DNA from: Syngnathus acus
Lineage: Eukaryota > Chordata > Actinopteri > Syngnathiformes > Syngnathidae
Reading direction: 5' to 3'
Length of the DNA stretch: 64,000 nt
NCBI RefSeq assembly: GCF_901709675.1
Contig: NC_051089.1
Coordinates: 14,621,976-14,685,975 of the forward strand
In this document: one piece after another, positions 14,379-27,776 of the stretch
Layout of the letters: each line of letters begins with the position of its first letter
How positions within the stretch are numbered: position 1 is the first letter of the stretch
The notes under the pieces: model-generated
Databases searched by the model: none
Told to the model about the DNA's origin: nothing
What the model saw: the letters and a program-made list of their open reading frames with translations, nothing else
Program-made: the position numbers and the translations under genes

Positions 14379-17300
14379 ACGCCCCTGTCCTATATTGTAG
14401 TGTCGATACTATTTTTTTTGCCCGAGTGTCTAACCATAAGACACACCTGTTTGTGTTTGAGCAATACCTTTCTGATACAGGTGAGAGTATGTCAGGTATT
14501 TTTATGAGGATCCATCTCTAGGCAACAAGACTGCATAAAAATGTTTTAAAAGGCTGCCTCTGCTCCAACATGACAGTTTGTTTTCTCTTGCAAAAATACA
14601 TCACCAGCCATTCACCAGTGCCTGACAGGAAAGCCCGTCGTACCTGAGACATCATCATCAAAACACACACAGTAGTAATTGCCTGTCACTCAGCTCAGCG
14701 GCAGCTTACCTACTGTAAATTCAGACAAAATTTTTCCTTTTATTACAATAACGAATAATAATCCTTTTTGGCTTACTATTGAATAGGGATACCACTGGAA
14801 AACATCCCCAGTTAAAAGGAGCTGGCCAGATTTTATTTAAGAAGTACTGACGAACTAAATTCTCAGAGGGATCCAGGTCACACTGTTGTGTAGTAACATA
14901 ACACAGCAGCAGAGTCATAACTACTAGTTGCCCGTGGGCTCTGTCTGCTGATGTGGGTGGACCAAACACAAACACGTGAGTCATAACGCAGGTAAGTCAT
15001 CACCACGCTTCGCATACCCCGACTTGAGTGGTGACTCACGTGAAGCAACACTGCTTGAGATAACCTCTTTTCCGGACTGTGACTACTCTGAAATCGAAGC
15101 TTAACCTGGGACACCACCACTATGACCTCACTCACGAATGACCAAAAATGACTGTTGCGTAATCCCTCATGAGAGCAAATTTCCTGTTGGTAGCATACCT
15201 GCTTAATCTTGTTGATATCAGACAGGATATTAAATTGAAGTCATCCAGTTGAAGATGTAAAGGGAAACAGGCATGGAGGTCTGTGTCACATGTGAGACAT
15301 CATTTCATATCATTTGACACATGCACATGCTGAGGTCGACTGGGGTGCTGGTGACTCACTTGGGATTTCCAAATCAGATCAACATTGCAGTATTTTGCAA
15401 TAATCATGTGCAGATGTGTGTGATCAAGTCTAGATGATAATTCCATCGATGACAGGGCTCATAACAAACACAGATCATGTTTCACGCTGTCAGCATCTGA
15501 GGAGCCGAGCAAAATACAACCTTTGTTTGTTTCTTATGTTTTTATCCTTAATATTCAAATATTACAAATCATACAAAGCTTCCTGTTTGTCTTCAGACAG
15601 TCCTTGCATAAAACCATTTGCAGATGAAATTGAGGAAGCAAAATAAACACAAGGAGGAAAAAAAAAATACATTTGGAAAGGAGCGAGAATAAGCATAGCT
15701 TATTAGCTCTCACCCCTTTATCCAAAAATAATTTATATGCATATAAAAAAAGTAAACTTTTGAAATGTTCCCGGTTATCTTGATTTAATAAGGTTCTTCT
15801 AAAAACATAGGGTTGCAAATTTCATTTTATGTACTTTTTTAACAATAGTTATGAGACTAAATTTCAGTGTATAAATGGTTGTTTTCAAATATACACATAT
15901 ATTCATTGTATCATTGCAATATCAAATTATTGTAATTTACACCGTGATTCCTACCTCCTTATTTGCTTATGATGACGCATGTCACGTGTGTGTTCCGAAC
16001 TCCAAACTCAAATTTGCTTCCTCGTGAAAAGCATGCATGACACTACACTCAAGTGGAGAAATTGCAATACTGCAAGCCATGTAAACATTCGTGAAGCTGC
16101 TGGACATTATTTTGGTTGTATTTTTGATCATGCTTACCTTGCACACCAGTCCTGAAAGTGCGATGACATATGCATAGGAAATTGTACACTTGTTCGCAGA
16201 CCATTGTTCGGCAGTGTGGCGGAAAGCATTTATTATTCTTGCACGCTGTTGTCACACCCCTCCTTGACATTATGCAAATAATGTCCTTGGACAGCTGCTG
16301 CACTTGAACTAAGAGTGGAAGGTGTCCGTAAATGAAGAATCATGATGATCTTTCATGTAGAACAGTCATTGAAACAAACCCTAAACAAAATAACGATCAT
16401 TGTAAATGTCTTAAAATAAATTCCAAAGGATACACTTACTGACTTTTTCAATCATGTACAAAGGCTATTTTCTTTCCCATGGTTCCACTTGTTTTTAATG
16501 ATTATGTAATTGACTAACTTCTATTGTGGTTTGTACTGTACTTTCTCCAAAAACATATTACCCGTGCTTAATTGCCCTAAAGTAGACTAATCAGTTTGCA
16601 TCTGCTCCATAATATTTCCTCATTTAACTGTAACTATAATGTTTCTCCAAAACAGAAAGCCTTCCACTCATTTCTAGAAGGGCGAGTTCTTTTCGTCTAT
16701 AGAGGGCAGCAGGAATCCACAATTGGAAAGTAGAGTGTAATTTAGTATTTGAACACACAAATCAATTGCACTCAACCTTTCCCAGGAAAGGCGTCATTTA
16801 AATGAAATCTTAGTTTTTACTCAAGCATTCTACCTCTAGGCCTCTTTGATTTGTTCCCCCTATTCTATTACACAAGTAATTTGACATGTTAATCAATTTA
16901 TCATCATGTGGTTTACTGTGTAAACTAATAAACCATTTAACACTCTTTGAGCATTAAACTATCACAATACCTGACATTTTACTCATGACAGAAACGTCAG
17001 CCAAATATATTAGAATATAAATTACTGTTGAACTGCAAGGCATGCAATGACTGCATTTATCATCAGATCATTACGCTCGCATTTCCAGGCATTTTTCATC
17101 TCTGCTTGGCTGATAAGTTTATACAAAAAATTCCATGAGTAAATGCCAACACGTGGTAACATTATGTACACTAGTTCATCAAATAAAAACTATTATAAGA
17201 TTTATATAATAAACCATCCTTTGTATAGATAGCCATGCTAGTTGTTAAAGAATGCATTGTACCTCATTGGCTGTATCTAATGTTGTGACCTCCTGGTGAG

Positions 17301-18469
17301 AGTGTATACTTCAAACACCGTATTTAAAACATGACGTTCTCCTTTTGCAAAAATGAATACTGATCTTAAATCTGTGAATCGTGAATCAATTTCAAATGTG
17401 GAATAACATCGGTGTGGAAGAACAAAGAGACATGAAGAGATAAAAAGTGATAAAGAAGGCACTGTAAGTGATTCAAGCAGTTCGGGTATATTACATTGGC
17501 TTTTTCGACATGGAAATATTTAGCTATCAGGCTTGTTTGTCCAAAAGGATTCATCTCTGATTATATATGGGTGGTGTTTTATTGGAAGACAGCAAAACGG
17601 CAAGTCTTAAAATAAGACACAATGAAAAAAAATGTGTTATGTTGCCAGATGAGGAGATGATGCTGACACATAACCAAAGCAACATGCACAGGTTATTCTC
17701 AAAATGACCCAAAGAGAATCCAAATCAGCTCATTTCATCTGTAGAACCAAGTGTGGGTGGAGACTGCTCAAGTCTCTCTACCAACAGTAGGAAACCTGAG
17801 CTGGGTCGGTGCTGCGATGGAATTTATTGCACTGGCATCTGCTGCAGCCAAAACCTCATTCTGGAAGTTTGGAAAGCACAGCGGAGTGACAGCATTTCCT
17901 GCATCCATTTAGAGTCCCACAATATGGAAAACATTTAAACTTCCCAAGAAGAAAAATCAGCCGTCCTTTCGTTGCATGTCCTGTTGAATGCAAGTCTGCG
18001 AAGGCAACCTTTTATCTGTCAACAATAACAAATTGAAAACCAAACCGAGATTGGGTTTTGTACTTCATTTCATGGTTTGAGTTGATTATAAGATAAATTA
18101 CATTTGTTTCCATTCAAGTCTTGCCAATTTGTCTTAAAGTATGCACATCAGCTTTTATCATTCTGGTTTGAAGAAAAACACAAATTGTGGTCCAAAATTG
18201 TCTTTGGCAAAAGCAAATATGATTAGTGCGGATACAGGGGAGTGGATTTATGTTGTGGTTCGGTGTTGTCTTGACATTCAGGGAAATAGCTCACCCCTGT
18301 AATTTCGCAATGTTCAAATGTACTTTGTGATCTAATGAAACCACATTTTCTTTCTTTATATTTCACAAACGATTGTAATGTGTTGCTGTACGTCCTCAAA
18401 AAAGTACAGTAAGCACTTGAGCTACATCAGTGTCTGCATTATTCTTATTTGTTCATGTAATTTAGCTTT

Positions 18470-19463
18470 TACCGTCTTTTTCCATGTATAATGCGCAAAA
18501 TGTAACTAATTTATTGTCCTAAAATCTGGGGTGCGCATTATACATGGGTACAACAATTTTTGAAGAAAATCTCCCTCGAAATAAAACTTGAAATCACCTT
18601 TCTTCTTGTTTGTTGTCAATCGCGCATCGCATTCAGCCATCCTGCCCAACACACTTAGTCAGTAAAATTCATAATTGACGACACATCGTTTGATGCGATG
18701 GTGCAATCCTTGATGGTGTGTTATTGTCAAATATTGTTTGTTTTTTAATCTCCATCGCAAACCGGATATCATACGGAGGCCGCCATTACAGATGCGCAGA
18801 ACGGATGCGCAAGACACGTCAATCGCGCATCGCATTCAGCCATCCTGCCCAACACACTTAGTCAGTAAAATTCATAATTGACGACACATCGTTTGATGCG
18901 ATGGTCCAATCCTTGATGGTGTGTTATTGTCAAATATTGTTTGTTTTTTAATCTCCATCGCAAACCGGATATCATACGGAGGCCGCCATTACAGATGCGC
19001 AGAACGGATGCGCAAGACACGTCAGCTATATAAAGAGCGAGACTTCAGTTCTCTACCTAAATGCGTATTACAGGTAATATTTGATTTCACAACACTTTGC
19101 CTTGTTCCTTTCCTCTCTGCTGTTCACTTCAAACACGCTCCATACGAACACAATGCTCTCGTATCAGACGCTCGCTCGATCACCTGCTCGTTTGCTGTCA
19201 CAATGTACCCTACACAAATCCGAAACAATTCTCCGCTATTGAGTTTGCTAGCGCATGCGCAGTGATACTGACCGGCAGAATAACATCCGGTTGTTCCCAA
19301 AGATGATCTTTTTTCTGAAATAATTTTACGTTTACGGACTTAAGTAAGAGTCCAAATTTGGGTGCGTATTATACATGGGTACAGGCTTTTTTCCAGCATC
19401 GACATGCCATTTTTAGGGTGCGTATTATACATGGGGGCGTATTATACATGGAAAAAGACGGTA
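18470..19463. mobile_element. Palindromic MITE-like element, type 3, with internal duplication (copy E)
   Basis: The 994-bp element opens TACCGTCTTTTTCCATGTAT and closes with ATACATGGAAAAAGACGGTA. Subterminal copies of TGCGCATTATACATGG or TGCGTATTATACATGG sit at both ends. The interior carries a 203-bp tandem duplication (18615-18817 and 18818-19020). This is followed by TATATAAA at 19027-19034 and a splice-donor-like CAG|GTAATA at 19071-19079. No transposase frame is visible. Confidence 0.85.
18615..19020. repeat. 203-bp tandem duplication inside element E
   Basis: Two adjacent units of 203 bp start with GTCAATCGCGCATCGCATTC and end with GGATGCGCAAGACAC. By eye they differ at one base (GGTGCAATCC against GGTCCAATCC), which implies a very recent duplication or gene conversion. 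Confidence 0.9.
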
Positions 19464-20240
19464 ATTACGCACGTACATTTTTCCATTCTGTGTCCATTCA
19501 AATTTGGTTCTTATCCGAGTATTGGATTTGTCATGCCATGTAAGGTCCAAGTATTCTTCGACACATGGCAGAGCTAATCCTATTTGCCTTCATTGTTGGA
19601 CCGCTCTGAAAAGCGCAGATAGAAGATTTTTAAACCATCCAAAGGGGTTAAAAAGGGACTTGAGGAGTGTCTTGTCTGTTCTTCAAAAGGCCAGCAGCTT
19701 CAGGCAGTATACTGGTCGGTCATGGCTGACAGAGAAGAAGGCTGTCTCGAGCAACACCCCCCTTCCTGTGTCTCTGTCTCCATGTAATTACACTATAGCT
19801 GACAGACGTAGTTCTTAAAATTACAAAACAAAGACAGGCTGGAAAATAAACAGTCCCTCGGCCACTCATCGGAAGGGTGAGCATGCACTTTTAATGTGGC
19901 AGCCTTTGATGGTTAGCGGAGGTGCGGAACCATTTTTTTTACAATTGAAACCATAAAGATCGCAATCATGTTCTTTTTTTATTCTTCTAGGATGATTTCA
20001 TGCTTTTAATTGCACTTATAAAGCTCACACTGAAGTCATACGCTTTGAAAATGGATCAAGTGTCTCACTCTTTTTGAAATTGAAATGTCATCCCGAGTGA
20101 GGTTCGTACAAATCTCAGATTGTTAATGAGCTCAGAGAAAAGTTGTCCTTTCAGCAGATTCTTCGGAAAATGTCTATTGGTGTCAAAGTCGATACAAGAG
20201 ACTGAAAAGAAGCGCCAACATTTAACTCACATGAATCAAA

Positions 20241-20493
20241 ATCACGGCCCGCCACATCATTTTATGTGGCCCGGAAAGACAAATTATGCATCAACTTCCT
20301 GTGTCAATACTAAATTGTCTTCACTTTTAAAAAATACAGATATTTTGTTACCATTCATCTTTTTAAAATATTTGAACAGTTTTACTGGTCTCTTATTTCC
20401 AAACTAGTTACCTACTCATTAATTTGGCCCTCCGAATAAAACTGTGACTATAATGTGGCCCGTGACAAAAATGAGTTTGACACTCCTGTAGTT
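20241..20493 (+). repeat. Copy of the GTGGCCCG / GAGTTTGACAC repeat family
   Basis: It opens ATCACGGCCCGCCACATCAT with TTTATGTGGCCCGGAAAG, and closes with GTGGCCCGTGACAAAAATGA followed by GTTTGACACTCCTG. The opening block closely matches 56750-56790. This is a non-coding dispersed repeat known from many teleosts, probably derived from a DNA transposon. Confidence 0.6.
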
Positions 20494-22354
20494 ATTTTTA
20501 AGTCAGTACTGCCTTTTTTTTCCCAGTTTTTGTCATATGATTAGAAAATTTGTGTTGCTCAACTTTTAATTTTAATTAGTTGTCAAGAGATTCAGTTCTT
20601 TTTGTGAATTTTGAAAAACAAAGTGCTTAGTTTTTTACTCTTATGTGATGTAATCGGAGGCTCTCTAAACCCCTTTGCTAAATGTGCAGTCAATAATAAT
20701 AACAATTTAAAATGTCATGGGGTGTTTAGCCAATGCATTTTTTCCCCATCACATCAGGGCATCACCAAAACCACAACACGGTCATACACTTTAGGAATGA
20801 TATTTAAAATTGCAATGTATTAAACGTATTGCAAACTTGTAAATACCCAGTATGAATCTTGCTGGCCAGCAAAAACAAAATGCCTCTCATTGCCCATCTT
20901 GCATTCATTACTAGAGTGACAACAACATCGTAGTGTGGACAGGAAAAAAAAAAAACGAGTTCTTGCCAAGCTGAATCGCACGTACGATGTACTGATGGGC
21001 TCAGCCTGTTTTCATCCTCTGACAGGGTGCAGAAAGACCACCATGTTATGGTGATTTATATTTTCCATGACACCAATGAAGGACAATATTGAAGGCATGA
21101 CCTGTGGTGGCAAAGAAGAAAAAAGACATTGTATATTAAAGGGGTGAGGCAAAATAAAAGTCAAAAAAGAGATGTAGGTGAAACACGGAATGCTTTGTAC
21201 ACTTCCCTGAATCCTTCTATTGTATTCTAACTAACCACTAATTGTAACCCTTGAGAAGACACTTGCCTGAAATATGCTTAGGAATGTTTTGGAAGAGGGC
21301 TTATATTTGGTTATTGTGGGCGTTTATAAAAGCTATTATTACGATATATATACTGTAAGATGTCATATATAAACAGGAGTTTAAAATAACTCCCATGAAG
21401 TAGTTTCTAAAGTCGAGAGTTTAAGCGTAGTGTATTGTGAGTCTATTTTTCAGACGGAGAGCTGTGACTAACTTGTGGGACCGTCCTAACGCTTTGACTA
21501 AAACTTAATCACAGGTTGGAGCAAGAAGCCTGCTGAGTGTCTCCACAAAGTCTCATTATTAGAGCTTTCCATTGGTTTTGCTTGCTCTTTTATTTCTTCC
21601 TTTTTATGTACTGTAAATAATTGTATTGTTAGGAGACGCAAATGCCAAATTTTCACCCACCAAAATCAATCTAAGCCCAAGTGCCCTTCTGCGGTTTCTT
21701 GTGTAATCACTCAGTTATGTGATTTCTTTTTTTAACACGGGCACTCTGACGCCTTTTTTTTCTCCTTTCCATTTCTGCTGCTTCTATTTGATGCCATGAA
21801 CATAGATTGGCCTGATTATGATTCATACAGATGTAATGATTTTTAAAAAGGTTCTCAGCAGTCAGTATTGTGTGATGTGTTGACGTTGTGACAGTGTTAG
21901 TAGGGAGGGGTAAGAGTTGCCATATGCAGAAGTGGACTTTTAAAGCATCAAACAACCATAGGATCTGCACATTGTGGCTGATCAGTGATTCAGTGAAAAA
22001 CAAAAATCAATGTTGTTTTGTTACTGAGGTCAGTCCAGCCATGTTGTGTTGATAGGCAGCCAATGATTCCCAATTGACTAAAAAAAAAAAATTGCCTTTT
22101 AAATTTAACATGTATCACTGTACTTTACCAATGGGACTTGTAATAAAAATAAAGTCATTATTAAAACAAACTCTTAATTTTGTGAGGTAAAGTGGCTTCA
22201 CCCCAAAAGGGTATTTTTGCAGTACAGTGTGTCTTTAAATTATTATTTTTTAACTATGAAAGATTCATAAAAAGCAATTGAATTCAAATGTGTCACACAT
22301 AGAAGGAGAGTAGAGCTACAAGATGGCTCCTGGAAAATCATGTGGCCGCTTTCA

Positions 22355-22361
22355 GCCTCTC

Positions 22362-22458
<97 letters not shown>
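22355..22458. repeat. (CT)n-(TA)n compound microsatellite
   Basis: About 30 CT units run into about 18 TA units with one interrupting CG. It abuts the retroelement end at 22462. Confidence 0.95.
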
Positions 22459-22460
<2 letters not shown>

Positions 22461-22461
22461 G

Positions 22462-22735
22462 GCAGTGTATAGGGGCTCCCTCTAGTGGCCCACAAATGAA
22501 TCACTGGCCCAGCACAGTTCTGTTGTATTTACCTTTTAAGTTCAATGCATTTGCATTTATCTTTAAGATTATTTCAAAATTTTTATTTAGGTACAAATTT
22601 GATTTACCCTCTCTGTGTGTTACACTGGAATTGCATCATCACCGTGGGATAGTGGGCACGTAATTTCGATTTCTTTGTGTGTCTTGGCATGTGAAGAAAT
22701 TGACAATAAAGCAGACTTTGACTTTGCCTAATTAT
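22462..22735 (+). repeat. Retroelement 3' end fragment (plus orientation)
   Basis: The segment runs from GGCAGTGTATAGGGGCTCCC to GACAATAAAGCAGACTTTGA followed by CTTTG. The last 70 bp match the reverse complement of 9741-9812. An AATAAA signal lies near the end. It was probably inserted by reverse transcription. The family is not determined. Confidence 0.55.
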
Positions 22736-23404
22736 GACTTGATGTATGTGTAATTTGAAGGTTTTCACATAAAATGTTGATGTTTCTGCTGGAAAATTGA
22801 TCTGGGTTTTCATTCCAAAGCTTAAGTTTCTCACATTGTCAGCCCACACAAATGTTTCCTTTCTGGCTCTTTTCAAATTCCCACTCATGTTTCTTTGGAC
22901 ACTTTTTCGATCGGCCAGTAGTACCAGGTAGCATTATATACAAATGTACAAGTTATTTCAGTGCCATTTGGTGCTTTACAACCATATCAAATTATTATTG
23001 AAAGATTTGTATTAGTACATAAACTTTAATAGCATAGGCAGCACAATAAAAAAGTGGAAACTACCTGTCTTACACTTGTGAGGTTGATGGTTTGAATTTG
23101 GCTGTGGCCTTGCTGTTTTGCATGTTCTGTCCATGCTTGCACAGGTTTGCTTCTGATGGTACAGTTTTCCAACTCATTCGCAAAGCATGCAAGAGAATTT
23201 TGAACTGGCACAAACGTGAGTGTGAATGTTCTCCCGCAATTGACTGGTGACCACTCCTGAGTGTGCCCAGACATCACAAGAAACCAAATACTATTGGAAA
23301 CGAATGAAGAATTTTGGAAGTTCAATATGGCAATAAAGTGACCTTTCGTGGTAATGATTCCTCAAGCACTGGAAACTGCTGAGTATTTAATTTAATACAA
23401 ATGT

Positions 23405-23410
23405 TTTATT
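23405..23410 (-). terminator. Probable smad6 poly(A) signal
   Basis: AATAAA on the minus strand lies 286 bp past the smad6 stop codon. It is the first canonical hexamer I noticed in the 3' flank. Use is inferred, and a longer 3' UTR is possible. Confidence 0.5.
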
Positions 23411-23695
23411 GACATGTGTAAGGCGTACTTTGAAATAGTGAAATCATGACAACATAAACTGAGTATCTTTATATTTGCAAAATGACACTGAGAAACTCTG
23501 TAATGCATATATGAAGACTGAAAAGTGCATAATCTTGTTCCTTTTTGTTTTGTCCATACACACGTGACACTATACATAAATAGTTGCATTGTAAAATGAC
23601 AAAATGAAGTATTTACATGATAATAGATTTTATACAATATATAATAAGCTTTATATTAAATCTTGGTGGATTACAACTGTGATCCAGGCTGGGTG

Positions 23696-26600
23696 CTATC
23701 TGTGAGTGTTAAGTAACACCTCGAGCCAGCACGGACAGGAAGTGATGAACTGTCTGGAGTAGCAGGGGCCCCATCCTTTAGCAAAACTAATACGAACACT
23801 GTGGGGGTCCCAGGGCCCCTCCTGGCTTTCAGGCTTCACGCCATGCTCGGCCATCCAGTTGGAGCTCTCATAGTCAAACATCTTGAGGGAGAAGCCCGGC
23901 ATCAGCCTCTTCACGCTCAATCCTCCAACGCTAAGGTCCAGAGTGGGCGAGTGGACGAACACTGGGTGCTGGCTGCGGTTGTACACCCACACGCCATCCG
24001 GCTCACGGCTCAGCACGATGCCATGGCCGATTTTACTGCGGATCTGTTGGACGCTGCTGCTGTTCCCTCCGTGGGCGGGGTACGCCGGAAGTCCAGATGT
24101 GCCTCGGTTGTCGTGACGACTGTGGTTGGTGTGGAGTTGGCTGAGGCAGAGGCCCGTGCCCTGAGGTAGGTCATAGAAGATGCTGAGCGAGGCTTCGTAA
24201 GCTGGGTAAAGGCGGCCCACACGCGTGCGCTGTTCCCAGTAGGCAACGCTGCACCAGTGAGAACGATGTCCGCTGGTGGTTGACGAGCCCAGGGAGCTAC
24301 CGGTTACTGAAGATGAGAAAAGAAGAGGAGTAATCTGTATGTGTGGTTTACAACTGTCAATAAAGACACAATATTTTTTTCAAAAATGGTCGTAATAATT
24401 TGCAGCGGCGGGGTGAGGATTCAAGACACTTGATTGGAGGTATGAGAAGAATTTCTGAGCAATCAAATATATCGCTAAAATTGGCACCATGAATGGTAAT
24501 ATTTGGCGATCATTTCATTGGTCTGAACTTTGACGATTAACAACTAGTCAGAGCTATCAGAAGGCTATACTGTATTTACGATGTTTTTTGAAAGAGGAGT
24601 GTCAATAGTTGGCTTCCTCCAGGGAAATCCTCCGACATCCCCCCTTCTCATCACTCCTTAAAATCCTGCATTGGAGTGAAGGTGCAGGGCGGCAAAGACG
24701 AGAGGAGTGGGAAGCATTCAGCTCTCTGTCAACCTTGTGCAAGGCGGTGAACCCTTGACCCCCCCCCACCCCCAAGCCCTCATGCTATCAGCTCACATTA
24801 ACTCCCTCGCAGAGTGATGCCATTATTTTTCTCCAGAGACTCCACTGACACAGAGGATTTAAAGACCCATGTGCCCATGGCCCCATTCCTGTCATATTCC
24901 ACAGGCGCGCCCCGTTTTCTACCATCAGAAAACTAGCCCCTTTTTAAATTAACAAGCATTTGGGTGAAACATATCAAGATTAGGTGTGCTGTGTATGCAG
25001 CGGCCATTTTAATTTGGGGGGGGGTGCGTATTTATTTGGCAGGGAGGAGGAGGGCGATGTAGGAAGAGATAAAAGTCTGCTTGTCTGTGCAAAATACAAG
25101 CGCACACTACATGATGATAGCACGTCGCACATGCACGCGAAAATTGGCCTTAGTGGTTCAAACAAACTATTACCACGCACGCATACACACTCTCACATAC
25201 ACACAAGCACATGCACACAAAATTACACATCTCATTTGAGCCCCACGTGTATCATTAGTGAATTCCAGGCTGGCAACTCCTGCGGTCTGGAGGTTTTACA
25301 ACTCTCCAATCACACACACACACATACACACAAGCACACACACACACACACATACACGCACCTGTAAGAAGGCAACACAAACATGTATGCGGAAACACAG
25401 CTAGACTTTATGAGCTCACAAGCATTTTTCCCCACAGTACACCAGGAGGAAGGCCGCAGATTTCAGTTCAAATGTCTTAACAAATCGACAGGAAGAACAC
25501 ATGGAAGAACTCTGCAGAACCAGAAGCTCTTTGGCGAGCTACAGGTTATGTTAGGTCAAATCAAGTCTATTTTTTTGTCCAAGTCGTGCATTCTCTAGAA
25601 TAAGACTTGGTTTTATCATTGTGCTGGTAGCCTCAAAAATACTTTTTTCATAGAAAGCTATGAAACTTATCATTAGCTTATCACATGTGTATTATGTATT
25701 GGGTATAAATGATTCACAAAATTGGCTGGAAAATAAACCAAGTCTAAATAATAAATCAATTTTATTTTTAAAAATGGTACAATTATTTTCCATTTCCAAT
25801 TTCCCGGACAACCTGCAATACCGCCAGGGACCACTACAGAGCCGTGGACCACCAATTGACAATCCCTGATCTAAAAGATACAAATGCCATTTAGGCCCTA
25901 CTTTTTTCATGTCAATGGGTCACCAAAAACATTTTAGTCTGAACACGTGACATGGTCATTTGTGAGAGTGGAGATTGGTTCTGTGTAGGCAAGTGGGAGT
26001 TGGTCCTAGCCAAAACAGCAAATGTCGGACCACATGCTAGATAGCATTGCTCCACTATGGCGTAAATCCAAGGGACATTACGTAAATTCAAACCCACACA
26101 TGCAGACAAAAGGAATTTCAGAAATGGTTTTGGATAAAAACCTGGAGGACAAGTAGTGGGTGTGAATGCGTGGTGTTTCCTGACAAAGAGACAGTGCCAC
26201 CTACTGGCCTGGCATGCGTATGACATCAGCTGTTTTTCTAAATAGACTTGGACCCGCAGTCGTTGAAAACAACACTTTTCGGTCGCCTGTAGTCGAGTTC
26301 TACAAATCAACGGCAGCAAATAAGTGAAGAAATCAGTTGAACGTGTAATGAGGCACCACTTCTCAGAGAGTGCACCTTATCTAACTCACCACCCTAGTGT
26401 TTAAATGAAGAGTCTTGACTTTCAGTAATCTAAAGTTAAAAGCCATTTAAAAAGTTGTAGTGTAGTATATTGTGAAGTGAGCTTCCTTGGCAAAGTTTTG
26501 CACTCTCAATAATTCATTTACTAGTTGTTTCTTAAAGGGGCGGGGGCAGGGGTTCTTTGCCCTCATCACTTTACAAGACTGATCTAGTTAATGTCTTATT

Positions 26601-27709
26601 CTTGTCTCTTGTCTTATGACAAGTATTTATGTCGATAAAGCCTTACAAATATGTCATTGTGGAATAAAGCACAAATGGGACTTGGAACCAGAACACAGAG
26701 GCGCAATTAAATTGAAAATAATACCAATGGCTCCACTAATTCTGTGACGTCAGAAGAAAAATACAGACAAGATCAATCCCGAATGCGTGGCATGTTGAAT
26801 GTTTCTGGCACGGACGGTTCTTAGTGTCATCGGGCTCAGCTTGGCTCCAATCCAACTCAAGGTATAATGTGCCAGTGTGAGAGCGAAGCAGCAGGGAGGA
26901 GCTTGGAGGAAACCGAGTTCTTCAATGGAATTTTTTAAAGACAGGTTAAAATGGGAGGTTATCAGTGTGTTTATGTTTGGGGCGACTAAGTGTGTGCCTG
27001 GGAGATTGTGCGTGCCTATACGCATTTTCTGGATGCGAGGGAGGGCTGGCTGCAATTACTGCGTCCTGCAAGCATTTAAGCCAGCCAACCTTTAACAGCC
27101 CTGTTTACCAATTAGATAAGTAACCTTTGTTGTTTCATTTCAAAAGCACTGTCTCTTAGTGCCAATCTCACTGTAAAACATTCTCCTTCGTACAAGAGTG
27201 TTTTAACGTACATTTTTTTTTAGCTTCTTCTCTCGACCTGGAGCTTGTCACATACCTGCGGAATGTGTTACATGGTCACTGCATTCTACATGATCATTTT
27301 GTTATAGCGGCAGTATTTACAGAATGTTTTCATGTCTGGCCAGACAGTATAAAGAAAGACAATATCAAGCTACAGATAACTATCTTTCGATTTGGAGATG
27401 ATAAAATCGGTTTTACCACCACACGCAATCAGCATATTATTCCTGCTTTTTATGCTTAAATTGCAACTTAAAGGAACATTTCATTTCACAATTTAACAGT
27501 TTGAGGTGTTTTTATAACATGTCTGTGAGATACTTGATCAAAATAGCTTTGAAGAATTTTAATTCTTGTCTTGAAAAGCTTTTGGGAGTCTGGCCCTGTC
27601 CATGCAAGGGAACCAGCGGGTCTGGTTTTCATTACTGGAGCCTGAACTTTGCTGCTTGAGAGGGTTCGAGGGCTGCCAGTCGTCATCTCACCAGCAAGTG
27701 TATGCCTAA

Positions 27710-27776
<67 letters not shown>

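Noticed and set aside
18615-19020. Possible CRISPR-like or satellite array
   Set aside because: Only two adjacent 203-bp units without spacers, located inside a eukaryotic transposable element.
23801-24169. 122-codon plus-strand open frame over the smad6 MH2 exon
   Set aside because: It is the antisense of a strongly conserved MH2 domain and has no protein resemblance of its own.
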